The position numbers and the translations under genes were made by a program. From positions 1 to 33,463 of IMG/VR virus record IMGVR_UViG_3300032296_000894: DNA of 33,463 nt. One strand, 5' to 3'. The notes under the pieces are model-generated. The model saw only the letters and a program-made list of their open reading frames with translations. It ran no database searches and had not been told where the DNA came from. This DNA is from a virus. This document shows positions 1 through 9,425 of the stretch, in pieces (positions within the stretch are counted from its first letter, which is position 1; each line of letters opens with the position of its first letter).

Positions 1-120
1 GGGTCCATTATTGCCCTTGGCAAACCTAAAGTCGCTCCCACACCGGGCGCAAGTTACTTGTTGCTTGAAGACGACTCATTTGTGCTGCTCGAAGACGACA
101 GCAAAATTGAATTGGAGTAA
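1..120 (+). CDS. C-terminal end of a phage fibre/structural protein (partial)
   Basis: The first 39 codons are open in frame 1 and end at TAA, so this is the tail of a gene that begins outside the window. The peptide ends with a repeated leucine-aspartate motif (LLLEDDSFVLLEDDSKIELE). Such LLLEDG/LLLED repeats are common at the C-termini of phage tail fibre and neck-type proteins, but that is family knowledge and the function cannot be fixed from 39 residues. The next gene starts four bases later, so both are likely in one late operon. Confidence 0.55.
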   Translation, partial: GSIIALGKPKVAPTPGASYLLLEDDSFVLLEDDSKIELE

Positions 121-123
121 GTC

Positions 124-840
124 ATGGCCGACACTAAGATTAGTGCATTAAGTTCCGGCGCACCGGCCCAAGCAGGCGACGAGTATGTCATTGCCCGCTC
201 CGGCGCTAACTACAAATTAACCGGAACGAACATTCTTGGGCTAGTCACTAGCACTGTTAACACCTTCACGGCAGCCCAGACGTTCCGCGCTGCGAGTGCG
301 GTGCGCTCCGAGGCTGCCGCCACGCAGGACGCTGTGGTGTTGGCTGGTCGCGCTGGCGGTACGAATTCGTATGCCGTTACGCTGACCCCGACGACGCTAT
401 CTGCGAGCCGCACAATGACGTTGCCGGATGCCAACACGACGGTGCCGGTATTTACGCAAGTTATTACGTTCAGCGGCCCGTCTGCTGCGCGTACCGTGAC
501 GCTGCCGGATGAGAACTTCAGCGTTGGTTTTCGCAACATCCCGCAGTCTGGATCGGCTAAAACGACTTCCTATTCGCTGGCTACCGGCGATGTCGGTAAG
601 TTTATCGAAGTGGGCGCTTCTGGCTCTATCACGATTCCCGATGCGACATTTGCGGCTGGCGATGTGGTGTCTATCTTTAACAACACCTCGGGCGCTATCA
701 CGATTACTTGCACGATTACGACGGCGTACATCGCGGGTACGGATGCGGACAAGGCGAGCGTGTCATTGGCTACAAGAGGCGTTGCGACGATTCTGTTCCT
801 TTCGGGTACGGTCTGCGTTATTTCCGGCAACGTGAGTTAA
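124..840 (+). CDS. Tail fibre-like structural protein with KIS N-terminal module
   Basis: This 238-residue protein begins with KISALSSGAPAQAGDEYVI, which resembles the N-terminal module of the two beta-helix proteins at 3197 and 4523. The rest is rich in Ala, Thr, Ser and Val with alternating beta-strand-like segments (for example TLTPTTLSASRTMTLPDA and its near-repeat ARTVTLPDENFSV, residues about 85-133), as in trimeric phage fibre proteins. The C-terminal part (about 145-235) resembles the small beta-rich domain found in many phage appendage proteins. It lies between other receptor-binding genes, with 3-4 base gaps on both sides. I infer a virion appendage protein; no enzymatic motif is visible. 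Confidence 0.6.
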   Translation: MADTKISALSSGAPAQAGDEYVIARSGANYKLTGTNILGLVTSTVNTFTAAQTFRAASAVRSEAAATQDAVVLAGRAGGTNSYAVTLTPTTLSASRTMTLPDANTTVPVFTQVITFSGPSAARTVTLPDENFSVGFRNIPQSGSAKTTSYSLATGDVGKFIEVGASGSITIPDATFAAGDVVSIFNNTSGAITITCTITTAYIAGTDADKASVSLATRGVATILFLSGTVCVISGNVS

Positions 841-843
841 GCC

Positions 844-2859
844 ATGAGCGGTTCACAGCATCTCTTGCTGGGCGCTGTCCCGCAGGTCGCATCTGATCCT
901 AATTTCGAGTACAACACTCTGCTGCTGCCCGGTAACGGCACCAACGGAGCGCAAAACAATACGTTCCTAGACTCGTCTACTAACAATTTCACGATTACCC
1001 GCAACGGCAACACCACGCAGGGTACGTTCTCGCCGTTCTCGCAGACGGGGTGGGGGAACTACTTTGACGGGACGGCTAACGGATTTTTAAGTACGCCGCC
1101 AACGACAGATCTTGATTTAAGTGGAGATTTCACTCTTCAAGCGTGGATATTCCCAACTGCCGCATCTCAAGCAAACGGTTCAGAAATTCTTAGCCGAGGT
1201 GCGCCAACCACGTTTAATGGTTGGCATTGGTACTACTACAACGATAAATTAAATTTCGGTTTTAATTATTCCGGGTTTTTAGGAGCCAATAACAGCCCTA
1301 TTCCATTAAATTTTTGGACTCATGTTGCACTTACAAGAAGTGGAAATACATTTACTTACTATCTCAACGGCGTAGCAGACGGAACTTTTACTTCTTCTGG
1401 AACCCCGACTACAAATGTTAGCGATGTTGTATATGTTGGAAGAGCATCGTATGACACGACAAACCGCCAATTTCCGGGGTATATGGCGCAAGTGTCTGTT
1501 ATTAAAGGCACCGCACTAACCACGTTCAACACTACAACTCCGCTTTCAACGTCAACGTCGGGGCAGTCTTTGCTCACCTGTACGTCAAACAGGTTCATTG
1601 ACACCAACACGGCTACAACCGCAAAAACAATTACTGCGGGAAGCGGCGCATCCGTCCAAGCCTTCAGCCCGTTCAACCCCACGGCAGCGTGGAGTGCAGC
1701 GACGTATGGCGGGAGTGGGTATTTTGATGGAAGTGGGGATTATTTGCAGGTCGCTAATAATGCGGCATTTGATTTTGGTTCTGGAAACTGGACGATTGAG
1801 ACTTGGGTGTATCCCACATCTTTAGCCAGTCCTCTTGCAATAACCTCAAAACGCACAAACACCGATTTAGATTATCGTTGGCTTGTTGGCACCATTAATA
1901 CAAATGGGACAATTAGCACTCAAGTAACAACAACGGGAAGTTCTTGGGGCATCAATGCCAATTCAACCTCTGCTATATCGGCTGGGCAATGGAGTCATAT
2001 TGCTTGGGTTAGAAACGGATCAGACGTTTCCGTTTATGTAAATGGTGTTAAAAACACACTATCGGGCGCATTTTCTGGAAGCGTTTACGTTTCTACAGAA
2101 GCGGTAAATATTGGAGTTGGTGGAACAACTGGTTCATACATTTATGCGATGAACGGTTACATTGCTGATTACCGTATTGTCAAAGGCACTGCTGTCTACA
2201 CCGCAGCCTTCACGCCTCCAACCGCTCCGCTCACAGCCATAACCAACACCTCGCTCCTGCTGAATTACACCAACGCTGGCATCTACGACGCTACGTCCAA
2301 AAACAACCTTGAGACGGTGGGTAACGCGCAGATCAGCACGACGCAGAGCAAGTTCGGCGGGTCGTCGATGTATTTCGATGGGACGGGGGATTATTTGCTT
2401 GCGCCAAGCGGCCAAAATTTCTCATTATCTGGCGACTTTACGGTTGAGTTCTGGGCTTACAGAAACAGCGGAAACTTCCGAGCATTTACTATTGGTGATG
2501 ATTACTTTTTTACGGGAATAGGGTTTTACTATTCAACGAGCGCATCTGCTTGGCGCGTATATAACAACGATACCGTCAGAATCAGCGCCGGATCATCGTC
2601 AACATCAGTCTGGGAGCATATTGCTTTAGTCAAATACAACAATACCGTGCGAATTTATGTCAACGGAACTGATACGGGCAGTTCGTGGACATCATCAACG
2701 TTTGTCCCAAGCGGAAATCTGTATGTTGGCGCAGAATTTTATAATGGAAGCGTAACTGCCGACACTAACGGTTACATCGACGACTTTCGAATCACCAAAG
2801 GTATTGCCCGTTACACCAGCAACTTTACACCGCCGACTACGGCGTTCCCGCTTCTGTGA
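844..2859 (+). CDS. Triple LamG/concanavalin A-like lectin domain tail protein
   Basis: This 671-residue protein holds three copies of a lectin/glucanase-like jelly-roll domain at about residues 73-222, 293-447 and 510-652. Each copy has the same landmarks: YFDG(T/S)G.Y near the start, then a (D/N)(F/W)T.(Q/E).W strand, then W.H(I/V)A, then YVNG or YLNG, and finally a GY(I/M)..(F/V).(I/V).KGTA segment. Linker segments also repeat (FLDSSTNNFTIT and FIDTNTATTAKTI, both followed by an FSPF motif). Such domains bind sugars, so a receptor-binding role at the host surface is likely. The middle of the gene is more AT-rich than its neighbours, which suggests module exchange. It starts four bases after the previous stop. 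Confidence 0.75.
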   Translation: MSGSQHLLLGAVPQVASDPNFEYNTLLLPGNGTNGAQNNTFLDSSTNNFTITRNGNTTQGTFSPFSQTGWGNYFDGTANGFLSTPPTTDLDLSGDFTLQAWIFPTAASQANGSEILSRGAPTTFNGWHWYYYNDKLNFGFNYSGFLGANNSPIPLNFWTHVALTRSGNTFTYYLNGVADGTFTSSGTPTTNVSDVVYVGRASYDTTNRQFPGYMAQVSVIKGTALTTFNTTTPLSTSTSGQSLLTCTSNRFIDTNTATTAKTITAGSGASVQAFSPFNPTAAWSAATYGGSGYFDGSGDYLQVANNAAFDFGSGNWTIETWVYPTSLASPLAITSKRTNTDLDYRWLVGTINTNGTISTQVTTTGSSWGINANSTSAISAGQWSHIAWVRNGSDVSVYVNGVKNTLSGAFSGSVYVSTEAVNIGVGGTTGSYIYAMNGYIADYRIVKGTAVYTAAFTPPTAPLTAITNTSLLLNYTNAGIYDATSKNNLETVGNAQISTTQSKFGGSSMYFDGTGDYLLAPSGQNFSLSGDFTVEFWAYRNSGNFRAFTIGDDYFFTGIGFYYSTSASAWRVYNNDTVRISAGSSSTSVWEHIALVKYNNTVRIYVNGTDTGSSWTSSTFVPSGNLYVGAEFYNGSVTADTNGYIDDFRITKGIARYTSNFTPPTTAFPLL

Positions 2860-2867
2860 GGTAGCCC

Positions 2868-3197
2868 ATGACACTCTATAGTTTTAAAGGCCATTACCCG
2901 GTTGAAGTCATCGACAACAATAAGGGCTGGTATGAAGTGCCTGCCAAACCGGAAGCGCCGGAGGGTAAGGAAGTTGCTTGGCTGAACGGCGAGTGGGTCG
3001 TGCGTGATCCCAAGCCTGCCGACCGTCCCGGCTACCAATGGAACTGGAACCACGGCCAGATGGCTTGGGTAGAATGTGAGTATGCTGTGACGTTGCCAGA
3101 AGGCGAAGTGCCGCCGGTTGTTGAGCCGACGTTACCGACCGCATCTGGCGTTATCAGCAATGAGTTTGGCATTACTGTAGATGGAGCGCCGATCTAA
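2868..3197 (+). CDS. Small conserved-looking phage protein, possible tail fibre accessory
   Basis: This gene encodes 109 residues and starts eight bases after the lectin-domain gene with a GAGGTAG ribosome binding site. The N-terminal half is rich in Trp, Pro and Glu (GWYEVPAKPEAPEGKEVAWL, then a QWNWNHGQMAWVE segment), and the C-terminal third is Pro/Val rich. I do not recognise the family. Its position between receptor-binding genes and its size fit a fibre assembly helper or a short virion protein, but that is only context. Its stop overlaps the start of the next gene by one base (TAATG). Confidence 0.65.
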   Translation: MTLYSFKGHYPVEVIDNNKGWYEVPAKPEAPEGKEVAWLNGEWVVRDPKPADRPGYQWNWNHGQMAWVECEYAVTLPEGEVPPVVEPTLPTASGVISNEFGITVDGAPI

Positions 3198-4510
3198 TGA
3201 GTACGATTAAGATTTCGCAACTGCCTGCCGCCACGTTGCCGCTGTCGGGTGCGGAATTTGCACCTATCGTACAAAGCGGAGTGACAAAAAAGGCAGCCGT
3301 GTCGGCGTTGGCTACGATGGCTAACGTTAAGGCGTTTGGCGCTGTCGGCGACGGTATTGCCGACGACACTGCGGCGTTTGTTGCTGCAATGGACGTTTCT
3401 ACAGCGGTATACGTCCCACCCGGAACGTACAAAATCACTTCTACGCTTGCCGTTCCTGCTAACACTAGTTTGATTGGCGCCGGTCGAGGCACTAGCAAGT
3501 TAATTCACGCCTTTAACGGCGACATGATGACGTTAGGTAATTACGCCAACCTTTCTGGCCTTTGGTTGGATGGTCAGGGTTCCACCTACACCGGCCAAGG
3601 CGTTGTTATTAACAACGGCAACGGTCGGCAAAACATCACTAGTTGCCGAATCACCAACTTTGCGGCTGCCTGCTTGTACTTTCAATCGCAGGGTGGCGCT
3701 CAGTGTTCCGTGTTTGACCTAATCGCCTCGCAAACCAACGGCGCAACCGGAACCGGCAACTTTGCTATTGTTATTCAAGACACCGGCAGCGTGGAGTCCG
3801 GCGCGTACCCGCGCAAGTTCGCGCACATTGAGACAAATGGGTTCTGTTCTTTCTCGTTTGGTTCTAGCAACAACACTTACGTTACCAATAGTTTTTTGGC
3901 TGATTTGTTCTACAGCCTGAACTCTCGCGCCACGTTGATTAGCAATTGCCGATTGGCAAACCAATTAGCGCTGACGATTCAGGGTAACAACCACACTATT
4001 ATTAGTTCGGCTATTACCCCGCAGATTACAATTCAGACAACCTCTGACAACATCGCGTTGCAGGGCAACAGTTACAACAATCTGCCGATTATTGATAACG
4101 CTAACAACACGCGAAATCTGTTAGACGCTTGGCGACAGGCGTATACGCCTTCCCTTACTTCCGGCGGCACAGCACCCAGCCTTGGCAACGGCACGATTAC
4201 TGGCTCTTTCTCTCGATCAGGTTCTACTACGTCAATCGTGGGTGAACTGACGATTGGCAGCACTACGACTTTGGGAACGGGAATCCTGAGCATTTCGTTG
4301 CCAGCCGCCATGAAAAATGACATTAACTTTGCTGGCGGCACGGTGTACATGAACATCGGCGGAACTATTTATGAGGGATTTTTGCAGATTCCCGTGGGTT
4401 CCTCTGTGGCAAACCTGCTTCGAGACACCAGCGGTTCCGTAACGGCTACCAGCCCCGGAACCTTTGGAACCGGCGACTTTATTCGCTGGTCGGCAACGTA
4501 TCCGAATTGA
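3197..4510 (+). CDS. Tailspike-like beta-helix protein (pectate lyase superfamily)
   Basis: This is a 437-residue protein. Residues 5-33 form the KIS module (KISQLPAATLPLSGAEFAP, then SGVTKKA), which is nearly the same as in the next gene and probably anchors the protein to the virion. At about 46-61 stands AFGAVGDGIADDTAAF, the hallmark entry of Pectate_lyase_3 type right-handed beta-helices. The following region (about 80-300) has the Asn-rich, short-turn pattern of a beta-helix. The C-terminal 120 residues are a separate beta-rich Gly/Ser/Thr domain. Tailspikes of this class bind and often cleave host surface polysaccharide; catalytic residues cannot be assigned from sequence alone. Confidence 0.75.
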   Translation: MSTIKISQLPAATLPLSGAEFAPIVQSGVTKKAAVSALATMANVKAFGAVGDGIADDTAAFVAAMDVSTAVYVPPGTYKITSTLAVPANTSLIGAGRGTSKLIHAFNGDMMTLGNYANLSGLWLDGQGSTYTGQGVVINNGNGRQNITSCRITNFAAACLYFQSQGGAQCSVFDLIASQTNGATGTGNFAIVIQDTGSVESGAYPRKFAHIETNGFCSFSFGSSNNTYVTNSFLADLFYSLNSRATLISNCRLANQLALTIQGNNHTIISSAITPQITIQTTSDNIALQGNSYNNLPIIDNANNTRNLLDAWRQAYTPSLTSGGTAPSLGNGTITGSFSRSGSTTSIVGELTIGSTTTLGTGILSISLPAAMKNDINFAGGTVYMNIGGTIYEGFLQIPVGSSVANLLRDTSGSVTATSPGTFGTGDFIRWSATYPN

Positions 4511-4522
4511 TTGGGGTAAAAC

Positions 4523-6394
4523 ATGACCACCGTTAAAATTTCTCAGTTGCCGGATGCTACGACTCCGCTGACGGGCAATGAAGTTCTGCCTCTTGACCAA
4601 TCCGGCGTCACCAAAAAAGCCACGGTTGCGTCTATCGTAAACGGACAAGTCTTGACCCCAGAACAGTTTGGGGCCATAGGCGATGGCACGACGGACGATA
4701 CGGTTGCCATGCGCGCTGCTATGGATGCGGCTGTTGCCCAAGGCAAGACTTTGCAGTTGCGTATGGGAGCAACGTACTTGCTTTCTACGTGGACTGAATA
4801 TCAGACCGCAGGCCGATTAAGAATCATCGGCGGCGCTATTAGCGGATCGTCGGGCAACTCAACGCTACGCGGTCCTGCTACTGCGGTGCCGTGTCTTTCT
4901 CCGTCAACCAACTTTGAGGTTGAAAACGTCGTATTTGACCGTTGGACAAGTGCGATTCGCCGCACTACCGCTCAAGGCGGCTCCTACACGTATTTTCATA
5001 TTTTGAATTGCCGATTTGTAAACTGCACTAGCAACGTGGTTGCTATTCAGGTTCCGATTGACAATTACCACATTGAAAACAACGATTTTGAGGGATGCGT
5101 AGGCACCAGCGGCTCTACTGCCTACGGCGTTTTAATTGGCACTAACACTTACGCCGACCAAGACACTTGGCAGAACGGCTGGATTGTTAACAATCGTTTT
5201 AAAACCTTGTCGGCTACGGGGACTCGATCCTTAGCGGCAATTCTGGTATATGGCCGTGCCGTTACAATTGCTGACAACAAGATTGACGGATTGTCGCAGA
5301 GCGGAACCGGCGAGGCTTGGGGCATCTACACCAAGGTTCGTTGGGGGCAAGTGTACGGCAACTACGTTACCAACGTTCACGCCGCCGGTAGCGCCGATAA
5401 CCAAGGCATCAACATCAAGGGTAACACCCGCGCTGCTCCGGTTTCCCCGCAGGGTTACTCAAACTCTGTGTGGGGCAACAACGTCAAGAACATTACTAAC
5501 GGCGTTTCTGCGTCCGGCAAAGGCGGGGCTATTCGCGTTCAGACTGATGACGCGGTGGTTTACGGCAACCTCTGCGAAGAGTGCGGTATTACTTGCGATG
5601 AATCAACGACGTATCAAAACGTCCAGATTAGCAACAACATCATTCAATGCGCTGCCTCAACCAACATCGTTGGCATCCGTTTAGAAGGTGCTGGCACGTT
5701 TGTGGTGGCGGACAACAACATTATCCGCAACTGCCAAACGGGCATTTTCTTGGCAAGCCCGGCTACCGGAACCATGACCGATGCCCACATCACTTTTAAT
5801 CGCATCATCGGATCGACTTACGGAATTGTATGGGATTCGTATTCTGGCGCTACGCTGACTCGAACGGTCATTGAGAACAACGTCGTTAAGAGCGGCGATT
5901 ACGGTTTGCTTTACAACGGCAGCGCTGGAACGGTGTCCAACACGCGCATCCGTTACAACGACTTTGACGGTGCCAGCACCGCAGTAGCGGGCGGAACCGG
6001 AACCAATCCGATTATTGTTGGCAACATTGCGTCTAACCTGACGGCACCTGTCACGACGATTGTGACTAACTCGCTGGTTCAGCGGGACGCCACCAACAGT
6101 TACGGTTATACCGTTAACTCTGACGCTGCCAAGATTCTGTGGAATACCAACTACGGCGGCGCTTACTTTGCGTTCCGAGTTAATGCCAATCCGAACGACA
6201 CCTTGGCTATCAAGGAATACAACGTCGGAATCGGCACAGAAACCTTTGGCACTAGCGCCGAAAAGGTATTGGCAATCGCCAACGGCACGGCTCCGTCAAC
6301 TTCCCCCACGGGCGTGGGTCAGTTGTACGTTGAGTCGGGTGCTTTGAAGTACCGAGGCGCTGGCGGAACCGTTACCACCATTGCGGCGTCATAG
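4523..6394 (+). CDS. Second tailspike-like right-handed beta-helix protein
   Basis: This 623-residue protein begins with the same KIS module as its upstream neighbour ([19 protein letters not shown], then SGVTKKA). It then has [16 protein letters not shown] at about 48-63, the start of a pectate lyase-like beta-helix. The long central part is full of short N-rich turns (IENNDF, VNNRF, ISNNII, ADNNII, IRYNDF), the ladder pattern of a right-handed helix that carries parallel strands. The last 60 residues ([19 protein letters not shown]) match a C-terminal cap common in environmental phage fibres. A GGGG ribosome binding site sits before the ATG. Likely a receptor-binding or depolymerising spike; the substrate is unknown. 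Confidence 0.78.
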   Translation: MTTVKISQLPDATTPLTGNEVLPLDQSGVTKKATVASIVNGQVLTPEQFGAIGDGTTDDTVAMRAAMDAAVAQGKTLQLRMGATYLLSTWTEYQTAGRLRIIGGAISGSSGNSTLRGPATAVPCLSPSTNFEVENVVFDRWTSAIRRTTAQGGSYTYFHILNCRFVNCTSNVVAIQVPIDNYHIENNDFEGCVGTSGSTAYGVLIGTNTYADQDTWQNGWIVNNRFKTLSATGTRSLAAILVYGRAVTIADNKIDGLSQSGTGEAWGIYTKVRWGQVYGNYVTNVHAAGSADNQGINIKGNTRAAPVSPQGYSNSVWGNNVKNITNGVSASGKGGAIRVQTDDAVVYGNLCEECGITCDESTTYQNVQISNNIIQCAASTNIVGIRLEGAGTFVVADNNIIRNCQTGIFLASPATGTMTDAHITFNRIIGSTYGIVWDSYSGATLTRTVIENNVVKSGDYGLLYNGSAGTVSNTRIRYNDFDGASTAVAGGTGTNPIIVGNIASNLTAPVTTIVTNSLVQRDATNSYGYTVNSDAAKILWNTNYGGAYFAFRVNANPNDTLAIKEYNVGIGTETFGTSAEKVLAIANGTAPSTSPTGVGQLYVESGALKYRGAGGTVTTIAAS

Positions 6395-6432
6395 TTGCGC
6401 CCTGTGAAGCCATACAGTATTGTCTATCCGTA

Positions 6433-6449
6433 CTGGTGCGGTTCACCAG
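6433..6449 (+). promoter_or_regulatory. Intergenic hairpin between spike and head genes
   Basis: A perfect inverted repeat, CTGGTG-N5-CACCAG, lies in the 74-base gap before the scaffold gene and is followed by GTTTCC. The T-run is too short for a strong terminator. It may be a weak attenuator or an mRNA processing/stability element separating the spike genes from the head genes. Confidence 0.35.
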
Positions 6450-6468
6450 GTTTCCGTAAGGAAGTGTT

Positions 6469-7248
6469 ATGACGGACGAAAACCAAGTCCCTGAAGTTGT
6501 AGCGGAAGTACCCGCGCCGGAACCGGAGGCTACGGCGGCCCCGGAACCTGAAGTCGTTGCAGAAACGCAACAGCCGGAGGAAAAGTCAGCCAAGACGTTT
6601 ACTCAAGAAGAGTTGGACGCAATGGTTGGCAAGAGGCTTGCGAGGGAACGTCGCAAGTGGGAGAGAGAGCAGGCGCTAAAGGCCCAGCCGTCACAGGTTG
6701 ATGCCGCTGCCCTGCCTAGCAAGGACGAAGACCCTGACGCTTATGCCGAGGCTCTGGCCGAACGCAAAGCAACGGAACTCCTCGCCCGACGCGAAGCAGA
6801 GCGGGAGCAGATGGCTCTCTTAGAGGCGTATCACGAGCGTGAAGAAGCGGCGCGTGACAAGTACGACGACTTCGAGCAAGTCGCGTACAACAACTCGCTG
6901 CCGATCACGACTGTGATGGCACAGACGATTCAGGCGTCAGATTTGGGGCCAGATATAGCCTACTTTCTGGGGTCTAATCCGAAAGAAGCCGAGCGCATTT
7001 CCCGCTTACCGCAGTTCCTTCAGGCTAAGGAAATCGGGAAGATTGAGGCCAAAATGGCCGACAGTCCTGCCCCTGTTAAAAAGACTACCAGTGCGCCCCC
7101 GCCTATTAAGCCTGTCACGGCAAAAGGCACTGGCGCTCCGGTCTACGACACGACGGACCCACGGTCAATTTCGGCCATGAGTGCGTCAGAGTGGATCGAG
7201 CGCGAGCGTCAGCGACAGATTAAGAATTGGGAAGCGCGTAACCGCTAA
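6469..7248 (+). CDS. Putative capsid scaffolding protein
   Basis: The 259-residue product has an acidic, Pro/Glu/Val-rich disordered N-terminus (1-40). Next come FTQEELDAMVGKRLARERRK at about 44-63 and a long charged helical stretch to about residue 140. A basic C-terminus ends in a cluster of Arg and Gln. The EELD..V.KRL.RER pattern is typical of phage scaffolding proteins, and the gene lies directly before the coat gene, the usual position. Its role would be to assemble the procapsid and then leave it. The start has an AAGGAAG ribosome binding site. There is no protease motif, so it is probably not a fused protease-scaffold. Confidence 0.75.
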   Translation: MTDENQVPEVVAEVPAPEPEATAAPEPEVVAETQQPEEKSAKTFTQEELDAMVGKRLARERRKWEREQALKAQPSQVDAAALPSKDEDPDAYAEALAERKATELLARREAEREQMALLEAYHEREEAARDKYDDFEQVAYNNSLPITTVMAQTIQASDLGPDIAYFLGSNPKEAERISRLPQFLQAKEIGKIEAKMADSPAPVKKTTSAPPPIKPVTAKGTGAPVYDTTDPRSISAMSASEWIERERQRQIKNWEARNR

Positions 7249-7269
7249 CATCTTTTTGAGGACACGAAA

Positions 7270-8475
7270 GTGGCTAATACACTTCTTACTATTGACATGA
7301 TCACTCGGAAGGCTCTCGAAATCCTTGAGAACAACCTTGTGATCACCCGCAACGTGAACCGTCAGTACGACGATTCGTATGCCGTGGAAGGCGCCAAGAT
7401 CGGCACCACGCTGCGTATCCGTCTGCCGGACCGCGCCCTTGTGACCGACGGTGCCGCCCTGCAAGTTCAGGACGACAACGAGCAGTTCACGACCTTGACG
7501 GTTGCTTCGCAGAAGCACATCGGCGTCAACTTCACGACCGCCGAAATGACGATGCAGTTGGACGACTTTGCCGAGCGCGTGCTGAAGCCGCGTATCAGCC
7601 AGTTGGCCTCCAGCATCGACGCTGACGTTGCCAACTCGTTCAACAGCATCTACCAGTCGGTTGGTACTCCGGGCACGACTCCGGGCACCTCGCTCGTTCT
7701 GTTGCAAGCGCAGCAGAAGTTGAACGAAGCCGCCGCTGGCATGTCGCCCCGCTACGCCACCGTGAACCCGGCTGCTAACGCCGCGCTCGTGGAAGGCATG
7801 AAGGGTTTGTTCAACCCGGTGTCGACGATCAGCAAGCAGTTCAAGAGCGGCTTGATGGGCGAAGGCATCCTCGGTTACGACGAACTTGCCATGTCGCAGT
7901 CGATCAAGCAGTTCACGACCGGCAGCCGCTCGGGCACGCACACCGTCACTTCGACGATCTCGGCCCAAGGTACTTCGACCATTGCCATCACCGGCACTGG
8001 CACGCAGACCATCAAGAAGGGCGACGTGTTCACGATTGCTAACGTGTACTCGGTCAACCCGCAGACCCGCGAATCGACTGGCTCGCTCCAGCAGTTCGTG
8101 GTCACTGAGGACGTGACGGCTGTTGCGGGTGCTTACGCTGCTGTGAAGATTAGCCCGGCGATCTACACCTCTAGCGTTGCGCTTGCCACGGTTGACTCGT
8201 TCCCGCAGGCTGCTGCTGCTGTCACCTTCTTGGGTGGCGCTTCGAGCCAGTACCCGCAGAACCTCGTGTACCACCGCGACGCGATTGCGTTTGCCACGGC
8301 TGACCTCCTGCTTCCGCAGGGCGTTGACATGGCTTCGCGTCAGGTCCACAACGGTATCTCCATGCGCGTTGTTCGTCAGTACGACATCAACAACGACCGT
8401 ATGCCGTGCCGTATCGACGTGCTGTATGGCTACTCGGTGATCCGTCCGCAGATGGCTGTCCGCCTCTGGGGTTAA
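7270..8475 (+). CDS. Major capsid (coat) protein, P22 gp5-like
   Basis: This 401-residue protein resembles the P22 coat protein family, which is about 430 residues. The N-terminal MITRKALEILENNLVITRNV helix is followed by YDDSYAVEGAKIGTTLRIRL, the usual opening of that family. The QLDDFAERVLKPRISQLASS spine helix follows at about 98-117. An inserted beta-rich domain (about 215-300, TSTISAQGTSTIAITGTG onward) matches the place of the P22 I-domain. The start is GTG with a GAGG site eight bases upstream. Codons are strongly biased (many GCT, GGC, AAC, CCG), as expected for the most highly made protein. It forms the HK97-fold shell around the packaged genome. Confidence 0.9.
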   Translation: MANTLLTIDMITRKALEILENNLVITRNVNRQYDDSYAVEGAKIGTTLRIRLPDRALVTDGAALQVQDDNEQFTTLTVASQKHIGVNFTTAEMTMQLDDFAERVLKPRISQLASSIDADVANSFNSIYQSVGTPGTTPGTSLVLLQAQQKLNEAAAGMSPRYATVNPAANAALVEGMKGLFNPVSTISKQFKSGLMGEGILGYDELAMSQSIKQFTTGSRSGTHTVTSTISAQGTSTIAITGTGTQTIKKGDVFTIANVYSVNPQTRESTGSLQQFVVTEDVTAVAGAYAAVKISPAIYTSSVALATVDSFPQAAAAVTFLGGASSQYPQNLVYHRDAIAFATADLLLPQGVDMASRQVHNGISMRVVRQYDINNDRMPCRIDVLYGYSVIRPQMAVRLWG

Positions 8476-8501
8476 TGGTTAAATTTAAGGAGTAACTAAA
8501 A

Positions 8502-8903
8502 ATGGCACTTCCTAATGGTTCAGGCGGTTATCAAATTGGCGATGGCAATCTTGGTGAGCCGCTGTTTTTCATGCAGAGCGCTCCGACTGCGCTGACGGCT
8601 GCTGCTACGGCAACCCCGGCTCAGTTGGTCAATGGCCTTTTCACCTTCAACGGAACGGCTGGCGACTTGACGTTGCCGACCGTTGCCGACCTTGAGGCGG
8701 CTTTTTCCTCAATGAGCGAGAAGGTAGATAGCGCGTTTGATTTCTTCGTCATCAACATTGACGCAGGAACGGACGACGTGACCGTGGCGATTGGCACGGG
8801 CTGGACGCTCGTTGGTGCTGGACAGGTTGACAATGGTACTTCGGGCCACTTCCGTGCCCGCAAGACCGGCGTCGGCACTTGGACTTGCTACCGCGTTTCG
8901 TAA
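8502..8903 (+). CDS. Putative head decoration or minor virion protein
   Basis: This gene encodes 133 residues, with an AAGGAG site and an A-rich spacer before the ATG, so strong translation is expected. The sequence is Ala/Gly/Thr rich and beta-prone (PAQLVNGLFTFNGTAGDLTL, then NIDAGTDDVTVAIGTGWTLV and a closing GTWTCYRVS). The pattern LPT...D....F..........V.NIDAGTDDVTVA.G.GWT resembles small virion proteins encoded next to coat genes in environmental phages. It is placed right after the coat gene and before a GC-rich hairpin, which supports a structural role such as capsid decoration. I do not recognise a named family. Confidence 0.65.
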   Translation: MALPNGSGGYQIGDGNLGEPLFFMQSAPTALTAAATATPAQLVNGLFTFNGTAGDLTLPTVADLEAAFSSMSEKVDSAFDFFVINIDAGTDDVTVAIGTGWTLVGAGQVDNGTSGHFRARKTGVGTWTCYRVS

Positions 8904-8910
8904 TGGCAAC

Positions 8911-8938
8911 GCCCCCGGTAGGTAACACTGCCGGGGGC
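8911..8938 (+). terminator. GC-rich hairpin after the coat/decoration pair
   Basis: GCCCCCGG pairs perfectly with CCGGGGGC, with three more possible inner pairs and a six-base loop. There is no T-run after it, so it may be a partial terminator or an mRNA-stabilising 3' end that raises expression of the coat and decoration genes over the downstream tail genes. Confidence 0.55.
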
Positions 8939-8959
8939 ATCACCTAAAGGGGTATTGAT

Positions 8960-9424
8960 ATGCCTAATACTAAGGCAGTTGGTGTTGCCTTCGCGGACCC
9001 GGAGTTTGAGAGCGTAAGCGTCACTGGAGCCGTTACTGCGGCTTCTGCGTCGGTTACGGGTGCGGTAAGCGCCGGTAGCGTCTCGGCTTCGACTGTGACG
9101 GCTTCTGGCTCGTTGGTCATCAAGTCGGCTACGGTGGCTGCGGCTGGTAACAGCCAAGGCACGGCGGCTGCGGTTGCTGCTGGTTTTACGCTAGTTAGCG
9201 CCGCTGACGGCACGAAGGGCGTGGTTCTTCCGGCTGCGTCGGCTGGGTTGGTTGTGATCATCAAGAATGGTGCGGCGGCTACGTTGAAGATTTACCCGGC
9301 TTCGGGTGATGCGGTCAACGCGCTGTCGGCTAACGCTTCTTACGACATCGCGGCTAACACCTCGACGTTGTTGGTTGCTTACGATTCAACCACTTGGTAC
9401 AGCGTACCGCTCTTGGCCTCGTAA
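8960..9424 (+). CDS. Ala-rich small virion protein of unknown function
   Basis: This 154-residue protein is very rich in Ala, Ser, Val, Thr and Gly. It has an N-terminal repeated segment in which the S.TGAV.A pattern recurs (VSVTGAVTAASASVTGAVSA), then a beta-rich half with GTAAAVAAGFTLVSAADGTKGVVLPAA and YDSTTWYSVPLL at the end. Proteins with this C-terminal pattern occur beside coat genes in many uncultured phages and are taken as structural. No enzymatic motif is seen. It follows the coat hairpin and precedes the head completion genes. Confidence 0.6.
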   Translation: MPNTKAVGVAFADPEFESVSVTGAVTAASASVTGAVSAGSVSASTVTASGSLVIKSATVAAAGNSQGTAAAVAAGFTLVSAADGTKGVVLPAASAGLVVIIKNGAAATLKIYPASGDAVNALSANASYDIAANTSTLLVAYDSTTWYSVPLLAS

Positions 9425-9425
9425 T

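Noticed and set aside
4232-4741. A 169-codon minus-strand frame across two spike genes
   Set aside because: It spans the gene junction and has a composition typical of antisense shadows; both plus-strand genes have family motifs.
7186-8349. A 387-codon reading frame on the minus strand opposite the coat gene
   Set aside because: It is rich in Arg, His, Val and Leu, has no recognisable motif, and mirrors the strong codon bias of the coat gene, which keeps the antisense frame open. The coat protein match is clear.
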